From Rhinopithecus roxellana (Eukaryota > Chordata > Mammalia > Primates > Cercopithecidae), in the NCBI RefSeq assembly GCF_007565055.1, contig NC_044560.1, positions 49,933,030-49,997,029 on the forward strand: a stretch of DNA of 64,000 nt, read 5' to 3'. The notes under the pieces are model-generated. The model was not told the origin of the DNA, made no database searches, and saw only the letters and a program-made list of their open reading frames with translations. A program made the translations under genes and the position numbers. Each line of letters opens with the position of its first letter. Within the stretch, counting starts at the first letter, position 1. Shown in pieces: positions 1 to 9,779 of the stretch.

Positions 1-460
1 GTGATGGCTGGGACGGTTTTGCTTCTGTGTCTGAAGTTTGTTCATTGGAAGGAAGGAGGAAAGAAGGAAAAAAGAAAGGAGAGGAGGCTGGAGGAAGGAA
101 AGACTTCCAAGAAGTAGAACAGGAAAGTTTCAAAGAAAAGGAAGGGTTGAAGGGGAGTGAAATTTCAGATTTCTCTTGTAGACAAATTGGAATTTATCCT
201 TTCCACAAACTCTCACACCCTAACTTAGATTCTGCCACAGGTGTTCAAATGGCTGAACTCTTCAACCCTATTGGTCTGGATCATCAGCATTTAGCATGCT
301 TCTGTGGCTCCCAAATCTGGATGGCTTTTAGCTGATCCTTCCCAGTCACTCTGGGAAATAAGTCAACTTCACCAAAAAGTTGAGGCCACTGAGGAGAAGG
401 GCATGGGAGAACAAGATGAGAATTAATCCTTGGCCTTTCACACAGAAAGGATCTAATTTA
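1..460. other. Single-copy DNA with a purine-rich tract
   Basis: No repeat family or gene is recognised. Positions 47-102 form a nearly pure G/A tract on the plus strand. A 102-codon open frame begins at 27, but it runs through this low-complexity stretch and has no coding character. Confidence 0.5.
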
Positions 461-464
461 ATGC

Positions 465-622
465 TACAACCTCCCCAGTGTGATATTATTAACCCTTTTA
501 TGGCAGAAAACACTGGAGGTCAGAAGTTAAGTAATTTGCCCATAGTTTCCAGAGAGTGGTAGAGATCAGATCCAAGTATATGATCTAGCCCAAGACACCA
601 TGCCCTTATCTCAGTCCAAGGT
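465..622 (-). repeat. MIR SINE fragment
   Basis: The plus strand reads like the complement of the MIR core. A decayed 'dinucleotide-rich TTATTAACCC...' start is followed by GAAGTTAAGTAATTTGCCCA, which corresponds to the MIR segment normally seen as GGTTAAGTAACTTGCCCA. Confidence 0.75.
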
Positions 623-627
623 TAGGG

Positions 628-694
628 TCTACAATAGTGTTCCTCAGCTTGGCACTGTTGACATTTTGACCTGAATAATTCTTTGTTGTGAGAG
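628..694 (+). mobile_element. MER5A (hAT-Charlie), left part
   Basis: The segment around GTTCCTCAGCTTGGCACTG and TTGACATTTTGACCTG matches the first third of MER5A, a nonautonomous hAT transposon. The element is split by the THE1 provirus at 700-3144 and resumes at 3145. It is therefore the older insertion. Confidence 0.85.
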
Positions 695-699
695 CCTAT

Positions 700-1082
700 T
701 GTATTAGTCCATTTCCATGCTGCTAATGAAGACATACTGGAGACTGGGAAGAAAAAGAGGTTTTAATTGGACTTATACTTCCAATTATGTGGAGGTCCAT
801 AATTACACTCCAATGGCTGGGGAGGTCCCAGAATCATGGTGGGAGACAAAAGGCATTTCTTACATGGCAGCAGCAAAACAAAATGAGGAAGAAGCAAAAC
901 CAGAAATCCCTGATAAACTCATCAGGTTTTGTAACACTTATTCACTATCACAAGAATAGCATGGGAAAGACCGGCCCCCATGATTCAATTACCTCCCCCT
1001 GGGTACCTACCACAAGACCTGGGAATTCTGGGAGATACAATTCAAGTAGAGATTTGAGTGGGGACACAACCAAACCACATCA
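700..1082 (-). repeat. THE1 LTR (element 3' LTR)
   Basis: It runs from TGTATTAGTCC to ACCACATCA, the complement of a THE1 LTR that begins TGATATGGTTTGG and ends CTAATACA. It has about 28 extra bases around 783-811, absent from the partner LTR. These include the inverted pair AATTATG (783-789) and CATAATT (798-804). Confidence 0.92.
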
Positions 1083-2651
1083 TTCTGCCCCTGGCCCCTC
1101 CAAATCTCATATCCTCACATTTCAAAACCAGTAATGCCTTCCCAACAGTTCCCCAAAGTCTTAACGCATTTCAACATTAACCCAAAAGTCCACAGTACAA
1201 AGCCTCATCTGAGACAGGGAAAGTCACTTCCACCGATGAGCCTGTAAAATCAAAAGCAAGCTCGTTACTTCCTAGATACAATGGGGGTACAGGTATTGGG
1301 TAAATACAGCCATTCCAAATGGGGGAAATTGGCCCAAACAAAGGGGTTGCAGGGCCCATGCAAACCCAAAATCCAGTGGGGTAGTCAAATTTTAAAGCTC
1401 CAAAATGATCTCCTTTGAGTCCAGGTCTCACATCCAGGTCATGCTGATGCAAGAGGTGGGTTTTCATGGTCTTGGGCAGCTCTGCCCCTATGGTTTTGCA
1501 GGGTACAGCCTCCCTCCTGGGTGCTTTCACCGGTTGGTGTTGAGTGTCTTTTCCATGCATACGGTGCAAACTGTCAGTGGATTTACCATTCTGGGGTCTG
1601 GAAGATGGTGGCCCTCTTCTCACAGCTCGGCTAGGCAGTGTCCCAGTGGAGACTCTGTGTGGGGGCTTCAACCCCACATTTCCCTTCTGTACGGCCCCGG
1701 CAGAGGTTCTCCATGAGTACCCTGCCCCTGCAGCAAACCTTTGCCTGGGCATCCAGGCATTTCCATACATCTGAAATCTAGGCAGAGTTCCCAAACCTCA
1801 ATTCTTGACTTCTGTGCACCTGCAGGCTCAACACCATGTGGAAGCTGCCAAGGCTTGAGGCTTCCACCCTCTGAAGCCACAGCCCAAGCTCTATGTTGGC
1901 CCCTTTCAGCCATGGCTGGAGTGGCTGGAATATAGGGCACCAAGTCCCTAGGCTGCACACACCACGGGGACACTGGGCCTAGCCCATGAAACCACCTTTT
2001 CCTCCTGGGTTTCCGGGCCTCCGATGGGAGGGGCTGCCATGAAGGTCTCTGACATGGCCTGGAGACATTTTCCCCCATGGTCTTGGGGATTAACATTAGG
2101 CTCCTTGTTACTTATGCAAATTTCTGCAGCCAGCTTGAATTTCTCCTCAAAAAATGGGTTTTTCCTTTCTACTACATTGTCAGGCTGCAAATTTTCTGAA
2201 CTTTTATTCTCTGTTCCCATTTTAAAATGGAATGCTTTTAACAGCACCCAAGTCACGTTTTGAATGCTTTGCTGCTTAGGAATTTCTTCTGCCAGATATC
2301 CTAAATCATCTCTTTCAAGTTCAAAGTTCCACAAATCTCTAGGGCAGGAGCAAACTGTTGCCAGTCTCTTTGTGAAAACATAACAAGAGTCACTTTTACT
2401 CCAGTTCCCAAAAAGTTCTTCATCTCCATCTGAGACCATTTCAGCCTGGACCTTATTGTTCATATCATTATCAGTATTTTGTCAAAACCATTCAACAAGT
2501 CTCTAGGAGGTTCTAAACTTTCCCACATTTTTCTGTCTTCTTCTGAGCCCTCCAAACTGTTCCATTCTCTGCCTTTTACCCAATTCCAAAGTCGCTTCCA
2601 CATTTTCAGGTACCTTTTCAGCAGTGCCCTACTCTACTGGTACCAATTGAC
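1083..2651 (-). mobile_element. THE1 internal region, non-coding
   Basis: About 1.57 kb between the two LTRs, close to the usual THE1 internal length. Several open frames of 60-205 codons exist on both strands (for example minus-strand 1177-1794 and 1948-2463). They are remnants of the gag-like region or chance frames and show no intact retroviral domain. Positions 2090-2235 are the apparent source of the fragment found inside the right LTR. Confidence 0.85.
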
Positions 2652-3144
2652 TGTATTGGTCCGTTTTCATGCTGCTGATAAAGACTGGGAAGGAAAAGGA
2701 GGTTTAATTGGACTTACACTTCCACATGGCTGGGGAGGCCTCAGAATCATGGCGGGAGACAAAAGGCACTTCTTACATGGCGGCAGCAAGAGAAAACAAG
2801 GAAGAAGCAAAAGCGGAAACCCTGGATACACCCATCAGATCTCATGAGACTTAACATTAAGTTCCTTGTTACTTATGCAAATTTCTGCAGCCGGCTTAAA
2901 TTGCTCCTAAAAAAATGGGTTTTTCCTTTCTACTGCATCGTCAGGCTGCAAATTTTTTGAACATTTATTCTGTGTCCCCCTTTTAAAATGGAAAGCTATC
3001 ATGAGAATAGCACGGGAATAGCATGAGAAAGACCCGCCCCTATGATTCAATTACCTCCCTCTGGGTCCCTCCCACAACATATGGGAATTCTGGGAGATAC
3101 AATTCAAGTTGAGATTTTGGTGGGGACACAGCCAAACCATATAA
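2652..3144 (-). repeat. THE1 LTR (element 5' LTR) carrying an internal-region fragment
   Basis: It runs from TGTATTGGTCCG to GCCAAACCATATAA. It is about 110 bases longer than its partner because positions 2851-2995 are not LTR sequence. They match THE1 internal positions 2090-2235, and LTR sequence resumes at CTATCATGAGAATAG. A short local repeat also disturbs the segment at 3005-3030. Confidence 0.9.
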
Positions 3145-3292
3145 CCTGTCATGTGTATTGTAAGATGTTTAGCAGCATCCCTGGCCTCTACTCAGTAGAT
3201 GCCACCAGCACTCTCACCTTCCCATACATAAATGTCTCTAGACATTGCCCTACATTGTCTGGAGGACAAAACTCCCTACTGCTCTATCCCAA
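3145..3292 (+). mobile_element. MER5A (hAT-Charlie), right part
   Basis: It continues the element broken at 694. GTAAGATGTTTAGCAGCATC, CTGGCCTCTACTCAGTAGAT and AATGTCTCTAGACATTGCC follow the MER5A consensus order. Confidence 0.9.
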
Positions 3293-3295
3293 CTG

Positions 3296-3395
3296 AGCAA
3301 CTTGGACAAGTTGCTTGGCCTCTCTGGGCTTCTGTGTCCTCCTCTGTAAAACAGTCTGGGTAAGTGATCTCCAAGTGCTCCATGACACATCCAGG
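3296..3395 (+). repeat. MIR SINE fragment
   Basis: GGACAAGTTGCTTGGCCTCT followed by TCCTCTGTAAAACAG is the central MIR block on the plus strand. Confidence 0.8.
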
Positions 3396-3500
3396 GTCAG
3401 GTAGTAATTTTATTTATATTTGTATGCTTTATCTTATCCATGTATATTTCATTTTATCCAAGATAAGAAATTAACCTTTACTAGTATTTGCTATATGAAT
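3396..3500. other. AT-rich single-copy DNA
   Basis: No repeat or gene recognised between the MIR and the Alu. Confidence 0.4.
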
Positions 3501-3791
3501 TTTGTTTTTTGAGGCAGGGTCTAGCTTTGTCACCCAGACTGGAGTACAGTGGCACAATCTCAGCTCACTGCAGCCTCAACCTCTCAGGGCTCAAGTGATT
3601 CTCCCACCTCAGCCTCCACAGTATATGAACCTACAGTCATGCACCACCACGCCTGGTTAAGTTTTCTATAAAACTTAACCAGGGTTTTGCTATGTTGCCC
3701 AGGCTGGTCTTGAACTCCTGGACTCCAGCGATCCGCCCACCTCTGCTTCCCAAAGTGCTGGGATTACAGGCACGAGCCACCGCACCTGGCC
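3501..3791 (-). mobile_element. AluJ-like element with an internal inverted copy
   Basis: The complement of an old Alu, with the poly-A tail shown as TTTGTTTTTT at 3501. It has both monomers and is strongly diverged. In the right arm, the usual GTATTTTTAGTAGAGACA stretch is replaced by an inverted copy of the adjacent CCTGGTTAAGTTTT. This gives a perfect 14-bp-arm hairpin at 3652-3683. Confidence 0.95.
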
Positions 3792-3995
3792 TGCTCTACA
3801 AATTAATGGCAGAACACATCTATGTTTCTAAATAAATATGATTGATGAAGACATGTTTCATATACTTACTGAGAGAGATGAGCAGCCAGAAGAGTTTAGA
3901 GACCACTCTGCCAATGGTTCTAAGGTTCCTGTCACGTGCCTATCCTTGGAGTTTTGAGAATGAAGGAGAGCCCTCTGCAGGATTGCAATGCCAGT
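3792..3995. other. Single-copy DNA
   Basis: No repeat family or gene recognised. A 64-codon open frame at 3842-4036 runs into the following MIR and is not coding. Confidence 0.4.
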
Positions 3996-4131
3996 GGCAC
4001 TTGTCATTTCTGAGCTTCAGTTTCTGCATCAATTAAATGGAGAGAAGAAAGAACCTACCTCATGTGATTGTTATATGGATCAAAGGAGGTAATGCATGTG
4101 CAGTGCTTAGCACATTGTGTAGAATGGCACT
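3996..4131 (+). repeat. MIR SINE fragment
   Basis: GAGCTTCAGTTTCTGCATC, an A/G-rich linker, CCTACCTCATGTGATTGTTA and GTGCTTAGCACATTG occur in MIR order. Confidence 0.8.
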
Positions 4132-4152
4132 CAGAAATGTTCTCATGTTTTA

Positions 4153-4453
4153 GGCCAGGTGCAGTGGCTCACGCCTGTAATCCCAGCACTTTGGGAGGCC
4201 TAGGCGGGGGGATCACCTGAGGTCAGGAGTTCGAAACCAGCCTGGCCAACATGGTGAAACCCTGTCTCTACTAAAAGTACACAAAAAATTAGCAGGTGTG
4301 GTGGTGGGTGCCCGTGGTCCCAGTTACTCGGGAACCTGAAGCAGTAGAATCACTTGACCTGGGAGGTGGAGGTTGCAGTAAGCCAAGATCACGCCATTGT
4401 ACTCCAGCCTGGGTAACAGAGCGAGACTCTATATCAAAAAAATAAAAAGAAAA
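4153..4453 (+). mobile_element. AluS-like element with target duplication
   Basis: Full-length dimeric Alu from GGCCAGGTGCAGTGGC to an A-rich tail. The flanks AGAAATGTTCTCATGTTTTA (from 4132) and AGAAATGTTCTTACATGTTA (from 4454) are the target-site duplication, with small later changes. Confidence 0.97.
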
Positions 4454-4469
4454 AGAAATGTTCTTACAT

Positions 4470-4520
4470 GTTATATTACAGATGAGGAAACTGAGCCTAC
4501 AGAATATTCTAAAACCCTCC
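4470..4520 (-). repeat. Short MIR fragment
   Basis: ATTACAGATGAGGAAACTGA is the complement of the MIR core and continues the MIR interrupted by the Alu neighbourhood. Confidence 0.65.
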
Positions 4521-4639
4521 TTAGGTCTCCTACTTTTGTATAGTGAGGCTCACATATAAACCTTAGTCTCGCCTAGGTCCAGCACACCTCCCCACCACTT
4601 CAACCCTATGGGACTCCAGAGAAATTATGGAGGAAAGAG

Positions 4640-4725
4640 ACCATTGTGTTCTTGCCCTTACACATCTGTGTCTATAGTATCTGGCACACAGTAGTGCATA
4701 ACAAACATCTCTAGAGTTTGGTTGA
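4640..4725 (+). repeat. L2/MIR 3' tail fragment
   Basis: CTATAGTATCTGGCACACAG followed by TAGTGCATAACAAACAT resembles the shared 3' end of L2 and MIR. Confidence 0.55.
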
Positions 4726-5035
4726 AAAAATAAGCTGGCTCCCAGCCCCATTTCATGTTATATTTCTGTCAGCTTTAATATATGTTTTCCTTGGGGAACA
4801 TAAAATGCAAAGCCATTGTTTTAAATGGTATACAATAGGCAAGTGTTCATTACAAATTTTTTAAGTAAATGAATGAATGAATGAACAATCAACGACAGTT
4901 TCTGTTTTGGAGTCAAACCTTAGTCATAGTCATATTTCACAAAATTTCCAAAAGTGTTCAGGAAAGGATACTCTCCAGCACCCTAGAATGTTCCTTCAAA
5001 GCTTGTATCATGGTTTCTAATTGTATGGTCATCAG
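4726..5035. other. Single-copy AT-rich DNA with a small (AATG)n
   Basis: Four AATG units lie at about 4867-4884. Nothing else is recognised. Confidence 0.45.
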
Positions 5036-5039
5036 TTTT

Positions 5040-5175
5040 TCCTCCCATCCCCTTCCCATAGACTGCAGTCTCCACAAAGTCAAGGACTGTGTCCTTTGCG
5101 CTCATTGTCATATCTCTAGTGCCCTGTACTATACCTGGCATACAGTGGCACTCATTAAGTGTATACCGACAGAAC
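5040..5175 (+). repeat. L2 LINE 3' end
   Basis: GACTGCAGTCTCCACAAAGTC, AAGGACTGTGTCCTTTG and CTGGCATACAGTGGCACTCA follow the L2 3' untranslated end. Confidence 0.8.
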
Positions 5176-5199
5176 ATGTGAGTTCATAAAGTGAGATAT

Positions 5200-5305
5200 C
5201 ATTCTAGTGTCTTTTGCATTTTAGAGCTGAGGCCCAGAAGATGGAAATGTCTTAGCCAAGGTCACTCAGCTGGCTGGCATCAGAACCAGGTCTATTGCCG
5301 TCACA
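5200..5305 (-). repeat. MIR SINE fragment
   Basis: TTAGAGCTGAGGCCCAGAAG and AGCCAAGGTCACTCAGCTGG are the complemented MIR core. Confidence 0.7.
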
Positions 5306-5695
5306 ATTTTCTTTCCCCCTCCCTTCCTTTACCTAGGAAAACTGGGGACTGTGACCTTCCAGGTGCTCAGAATCCCAGGGATGTCTCTAAAGAGAAAGGA
5401 ACTCTCCTGAAAATCCCTTGGGGGAACCAGTGGAAGATTTATGACAGTGGGGGAAGGAACCCCTCCAAACTTCATCAAGGCCCAAGCTGAGAACTTGGCA
5501 CAGCCCCATCCTCTGCCTACCCTAGCTCCCAACTCAAAAAGAAGTGACTAAAAAGTGCTTTGCAAATGCACAGGGGTCCTAGAAGGAGGCATCAATTAGT
5601 GCATACCAGCCTTGTGCTCCCCAAAACCATGTAGCTCCTCTTCCTCCCACCCACTCACCAGTCTTCTCTCTGTTCATACAAATGTATGTGACTGG
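5306..5695. other. Single-copy DNA
   Basis: No gene or repeat recognised. The overlapping open frames at 5191-5490 (plus) and 5329-5532 (minus) have no recognisable domain, no splice context and cross a MIR. Confidence 0.4.
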
Positions 5696-5697
5696 TG

Positions 5698-5890
5698 GTC
5701 GGCTATGCTATTTACTGCTTGTTGAAAATTTGGGCAAAATTCTTGATGTCACTATGCCTCAGTGCTCTCTATGTAAAATGAACACAGCGACAGTGTCTAC
5801 TCCTCAGGGTTGTTCTGAGAATTTGGAGTTAATATATGTAAATGGCTAAGGGCAGTATCTGGCACATTGTGCTGTGGAAGTGTGAGTTTC
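5698..5890 (+). repeat. MIR SINE, most of the element
   Basis: GCTATTTACTGCTTGTTG, GGGCAAAATTCTTGATGTCA, CAGGGTTGTTCTGAGAATTT and CAGTATCTGGCACATTGTG appear in MIR order. Confidence 0.85.
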
Positions 5891-6147
5891 TATGACTCTG
5901 TGCTGGGCACCAACAATATCCTCCCTATCTCTTAGGCCCCTCCGTTGTGATCTCTCTTTATTATGAATGCATGTCTGTGCTCCCAGCAAATACCTACTTC
6001 CCTACTGGGTGCCAGGTCTCATGCTTGCTCATCTTCCCAGGGCCATTACTCCAGAAATTCTCCCTTTCTCTCTGGTATCATCAATGTTTGCCTCTAAGGC
6101 TTCATAATTCTTAGCAGTACAAAAAAAAAAAACTGTTATTTCTCCTA
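5891..6147. other. Single-copy DNA ending in a poly-A run
   Basis: Nothing recognised except a 12-base A run at about 6121-6132. Confidence 0.4.
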
Positions 6148-6200
6148 TACACACACACAAACACACATACACACACACACACACACACGCTCTCTCTCTT
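6148..6200 (+). repeat. (CA)n microsatellite followed by (TC)n
   Basis: Interrupted ACACAC repeats run to 6188 and change to TCTCTCTCT at 6190-6199. Confidence 0.95.
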
Positions 6201-6289
6201 CTTTTGAGCCCACGTCCTCCTCCAACTCTTTCTCTTTGCTCTTTTATATCAAAACTCCTCAAAAGAGTTGAATACAGGCCATACCATCA

Positions 6290-6780
6290 AATTCTCTTCT
6301 CCCCTCTGCTCTTGGATTTACCCTGGTCAGGCTCTTGCCCCCACCCTATTTCCAAACTGCTCTAGTTAAAGTGAACAGTGACAGCTCACCATAAATCCAA
6401 TGGTCAACTCTCAGTCTGGATCTTAACAAATGAGGCAACAGCATTTGAAACAACTGTTCACTTCCTCCTCCATGACACTCCTTTTGCACTTGGCTTTCAA
6501 GAATGGTCTCTTAGTTCCCCTCCTATCTCATTGGCTTCTCCTTTGTCTCCTTGGGTTGTTCCTCCTCATCTTCCCAAACACTTACAGTGGAGGCCACGGG
6601 GCTTAGTCCTTGGTCCTCTTCTCTTCCGTATCTACCTTTATGCTCCTGTGATCTCATCCAGCATCCTGGCTTTAAATATCATCTATACACTGTGGACATC
6701 CAAATGTCCAGCCTCTCCCCTTTATGTTCAACACCTCCATGTGGCTGTCTTTAGGCATTTTGCTTCTAATAAGTTAAAAA
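6290..6780 (+). mobile_element. L2 LINE, upstream part of a split copy
   Basis: Degenerate L2 ORF2 sequence. GGGGCTTAGTCCTTGGTCC, CTTCTCTTCCGTATCTACC, TGTGATCTCATCCAGCATCC and CTTTAAATATCATCTATACA match the L2 reverse-transcriptase 3' half in order. The weak similarity to an SVLGPLLF-type motif in the open frame at 6378-6848 comes from this. It is not functional, and the copy resumes at 9780. Confidence 0.85.
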
Positions 6781-7068
6781 AAGAAATAAATTTCCTGGAA
6801 GTCCTAGCCAGAGCAATGAAGCAAGAGAAAGAAATAAAAGGCATCTGAATAGGAAAATAATAAGTCAAACTATCCCTCTTCACTAATGATTTGATTCTAT
6901 ATCTAGAAAACTCTAAAGATGCCACCAAAGGACTCCTGGAAGTGATAAACGACTTTGGTAAAGTTTAAGGATACAGAATCAATGTACAAAAATTACTAGC
7001 ATTTCTATACACCAATAATGTTTGAGCTAAGAGCCAAATTAAGAATATAATCCCACTTAAAATAGCCG

Positions 7069-7086
7069 CACACACACACACACACA
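7069..7086 (+). repeat. (CA)n microsatellite inside L1
   Basis: Nine uninterrupted CA units within L1 ORF2 sequence. Confidence 0.9.
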
Positions 7087-8251
7087 TATCTAGGAATACA
7101 TCTAACTGAGGAAGTGAAAGATCTCTACAAGGAGAACTATAAAACACTGCTTAAAAGATCATAGATGACACAAATGAAAAAATATTCCATGCTCATGGAT
7201 TGAAGAATCTATATGGTTAATATGGCCATAATGCCCAAAGCAATCTACAGACTCAACATTATTCCTATCAAACTACCAATACCATTTTTCACAGAACTAG
7301 AGAAAACTATTCTAAAACTATTTTGAAATTCATATGGAAACAAAAAAGAGCCTGAATAGCCAAAGCAGCCTTAAGCAAAAGAACAAAGCCAGAGGCATCA
7401 CTTTATCCAACTTCAAACTATACTTTAAGGCTACAGTAGCCAAAACAGCATGATACTGATACAAAAATAGACACATAGACAAATGAAACAGAATACAGAA
7501 CCCAGAAATAAAGCTGCACACCTATAATAACCTGATCTTCAATGAAGCTGACAGAAGTAAGCATTGAGGGAAAGATTCTCTATTCAATAAATGGTGCTGG
7601 GATACCTGACTAGCCATCTGCAGAAGAATGGAACTAGATGCCTACCTTTCATCATATACAAAAATTAACTCAAGATGGATTAAAGATTAAATGTAAGACC
7701 TCAAACTATACAAATCCTAGAAGAAAACCCAGGAAATATCATTCTGGATATCAGCCTTGGGAAAGACTTTATAAGTCTTCAAGATCGATTGCTACAAAAA
7801 CAAGATTTGACAAGTGGGACCTAATTAAATAAAGAGCTTCTACACAGGAAAAGAAACTATCAACAGAGTAAACAGACAACCTACAGGTTTGTTCCTTGGG
7901 TATGTTTCCTGGGAGAAATTATTCAGACACTATACATCCAACAAAGGTCTTATATCCAGAATCTATAAGCAACTTAAACAACTAAACAAGCAAAGAACAA
8001 ATAACTTGATTTAAAAAATGGGCAAGAGACATGAACAGACATTTCTCAAAAGAAGACATATAAGCAGCCAACAAACATGAAAAAGTTCTCAAAATCACTA
8101 ATCATCAGAGAAATGCAAATCAAAACCACAATGAGATACCATCTCACACCAGTCAGAATGGCTAATTATTAAAAAGTCAAAAGACAGCAGATGCTGGTGA
8201 GGCGGCAGAGAAAGGGGAATGCTTATACACTGTTAGTGGGAATGTAAATTA

Positions 8252-8608
8252 GTGCAGCCACTGTGTAAAGCAGTTTGGAGATTTCTCAAAGAACTTAAAA
8301 CAGAACTACCACTTGATCCAGCAATCCCATTACTGGGTGTATATCCAAAAATAAATAAATCATTCTACCAAAAAGATGCCTGTACTTGTATGCTCATTAA
8401 AGAACTATTTACAATAGCAAAGACATGGAATCAACCTAGGTGCCCATCAATGATGATTTGGATAAAGAAAATGTGGTACACATATGCCGTGGAATACTAC
8501 GTGGTCATGAAAAGTATAAAATCACATCCTTTGCAGAAACAAGGATGCAGCTGGAGGTCATTATCTTAAGTGAATCAACACAGAAAAAGGAAACCAAACA
8601 CTGCTTCA
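8252..8608 (+). pseudogene. Decayed C-terminal end of L1 ORF2
   Basis: The frame at 8252-8569 reads as the recognisable L1 ORF2 C-terminal region. It contains FLKELKTELPLDPAIPLLG, then a lysine/tyrosine-rich segment and TIAKTWNQPRCPSM. It is only about 105 residues, has no catalytic domain and is followed by frameshifts and an LTR insertion. It is a fossil of the L1 copy, not a gene. Confidence 0.9.
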
Positions 8609-8974
8609 TGTGGTTTGGCTCTTTCCCCCTCCTAAATCCCATCTTGAATTATAACCTCCATAATCCCCAATTGTTGAGGGAGAGACTTGGTGGGATGTGA
8701 TTGGATCATAGGGGCAGTTTCCCCCATGTTCTCATGATAGTAAGTGAGTTCTCGCATGATCTGATGATTTTACAAGGCAGTTTTTCCTGCTCTCTCTTGA
8801 ACGTCTCTCTCCTGCCTCCACATAATACATGCCTGTTTTCCCTTCTACCATGATTGTAAGTTTCCTGAGTCCTTCCCAGCCATGCTGAACTGTGAGTCAA
8901 TTAAACCTCCTTTGTTCGTAAATTACCCAGTCTCAGGTAGTACCCTTATAGCAGTGTGAAAATGGACTAATACA
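8609..8974 (+). mobile_element. Solo MST-type MaLR LTR
   Basis: It starts TGTGGTTTGGCTC and ends GGACTAATACA. Landmarks are GGTGGGATGTGATTGGATCA, GTAAGTGAGTTCTCGCATGA, TCAATTAAACCTCCTTTG and ATTACCCAGTCTCAGG. Only one LTR is present and L1 sequence continues directly on both sides, so the internal part has been lost by LTR-LTR recombination. Confidence 0.92.
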
Positions 8975-9234
8975 CCACATTTTCTCATTTATAAGTGGGT
9001 ACTCACGGACATAAAGATGAAAACAATAGACACTGGGGACTGCTAGATGAGGGAGTAAAGAGGAGTGTAAGAGTTATAAACTAACTACTGGGTACTATGC
9101 TCAGTACCTAGGTGACAGGATCAATCATGCCCCAAACCTCAGCATCATGCAACATACCCAGGAAACAAACCTGCACAGGTACTCCCTGAATCTAAAATAA
9201 AAGTTGAAATTATTTTTAAAAAATAAAAATTATA

Positions 9235-9775
9235 AATTTTTTTAAAAGTATGTTAACAATTTCTAAATATCTGAGAATTTTCTCTTCTCGATTTCTTGTT
9301 TAATTTTGGTATAACCAGAGAACATGCTTTGTGGAGCTTTAATTTATTAAAAATTGTAAAAGTTTATTTTGTGGCCCAGAATATGATCTATCTGGGTACA
9401 TGCTCTGTGGGCACATGAAAAGTATTCTGTTGTTCATGGGTGGCATGTTCCACAAGTGGCCATTATATTAAATCAGTTGATAGCGTTATTCAGGTTTTAT
9501 GTTTCTTTGCTGATTTTCCATCTATTTGTTTATCAATTATTGCGAAAGAAAATTTTGAAGTTTCCTAATTATAACTGAATTTTTCGGTATCTCCTTTTAG
9601 TTCTTTCAGTTTTTGGTTCATTTATTTTGGATCTTTGTTAGTTACATAGCATATATGAATGTTTATCTTCTTGATAAATTGACCCTTTTATCATTATAGA
9701 AAGTCCTTATAATCTATCTCTATCTTTATATTTAAAATAGGTTTCCTTTAACCGCAGAACATTTCAGAAGTAATT
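9235..9775 (-). mobile_element. Old L1 fragment (ORF2 part), reverse orientation
   Basis: AT-rich sequence with the complement of L1 ORF2 landmarks, such as AACCAGAGAACATGCTTTG and CAGAATATGATCTATCTGG. It abuts the tail of the plus-strand L1 and separates it from the second half of the L2. Confidence 0.75.
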
Positions 9776-9779
9776 TTTT

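Larger units (their letters stand above)
700..3144 (-). mobile_element. THE1 (ERVL-MaLR) provirus, two LTRs plus internal region
   Basis: This is a complete THE1-type LTR retrotransposon in reverse orientation, about 2.4 kb, sitting inside a MER5A. The 5-bp target duplication is visible as CCTAT at 695-699 and CCTGT at 3145-3149, with one later change. MaLR elements are ancient ERVL relatives with no env gene. Stop codons and shifts interrupt all frames here, so nothing is coding. The two LTRs have diverged from each other by roughly a tenth or more by eye, which fits an old primate insertion. Confidence 0.93.
6795..9225 (+). mobile_element. L1 LINE, 3' portion of ORF2 plus 3' UTR
   Basis: A 5'-truncated plus-strand L1 inserted into the L2. 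It covers the end of ORF2 and the 3' UTR, ending in GAATCTAAAATAAAAGTTGAA and an A/T-rich tail. Frameshifts and stops interrupt ORF2 throughout. It is itself interrupted by a solo MST LTR at 8609-8974 and holds a (CA)9 expansion at 7069-7086. Confidence 0.93.

Noticed and set aside
1177..2463. Minus-strand open frames of 205, 142 and 171 codons
   Set aside because: They lie in the THE1 internal region, which is a decayed retrotransposon. The frames overlap in different phases and no intact gag or protease domain is visible.
8252..8569. 105-codon frame with real protein similarity
   Set aside because: It is the C-terminal fossil of L1 ORF2, truncated and interrupted, so it is annotated as part of the L1 and not as a gene.
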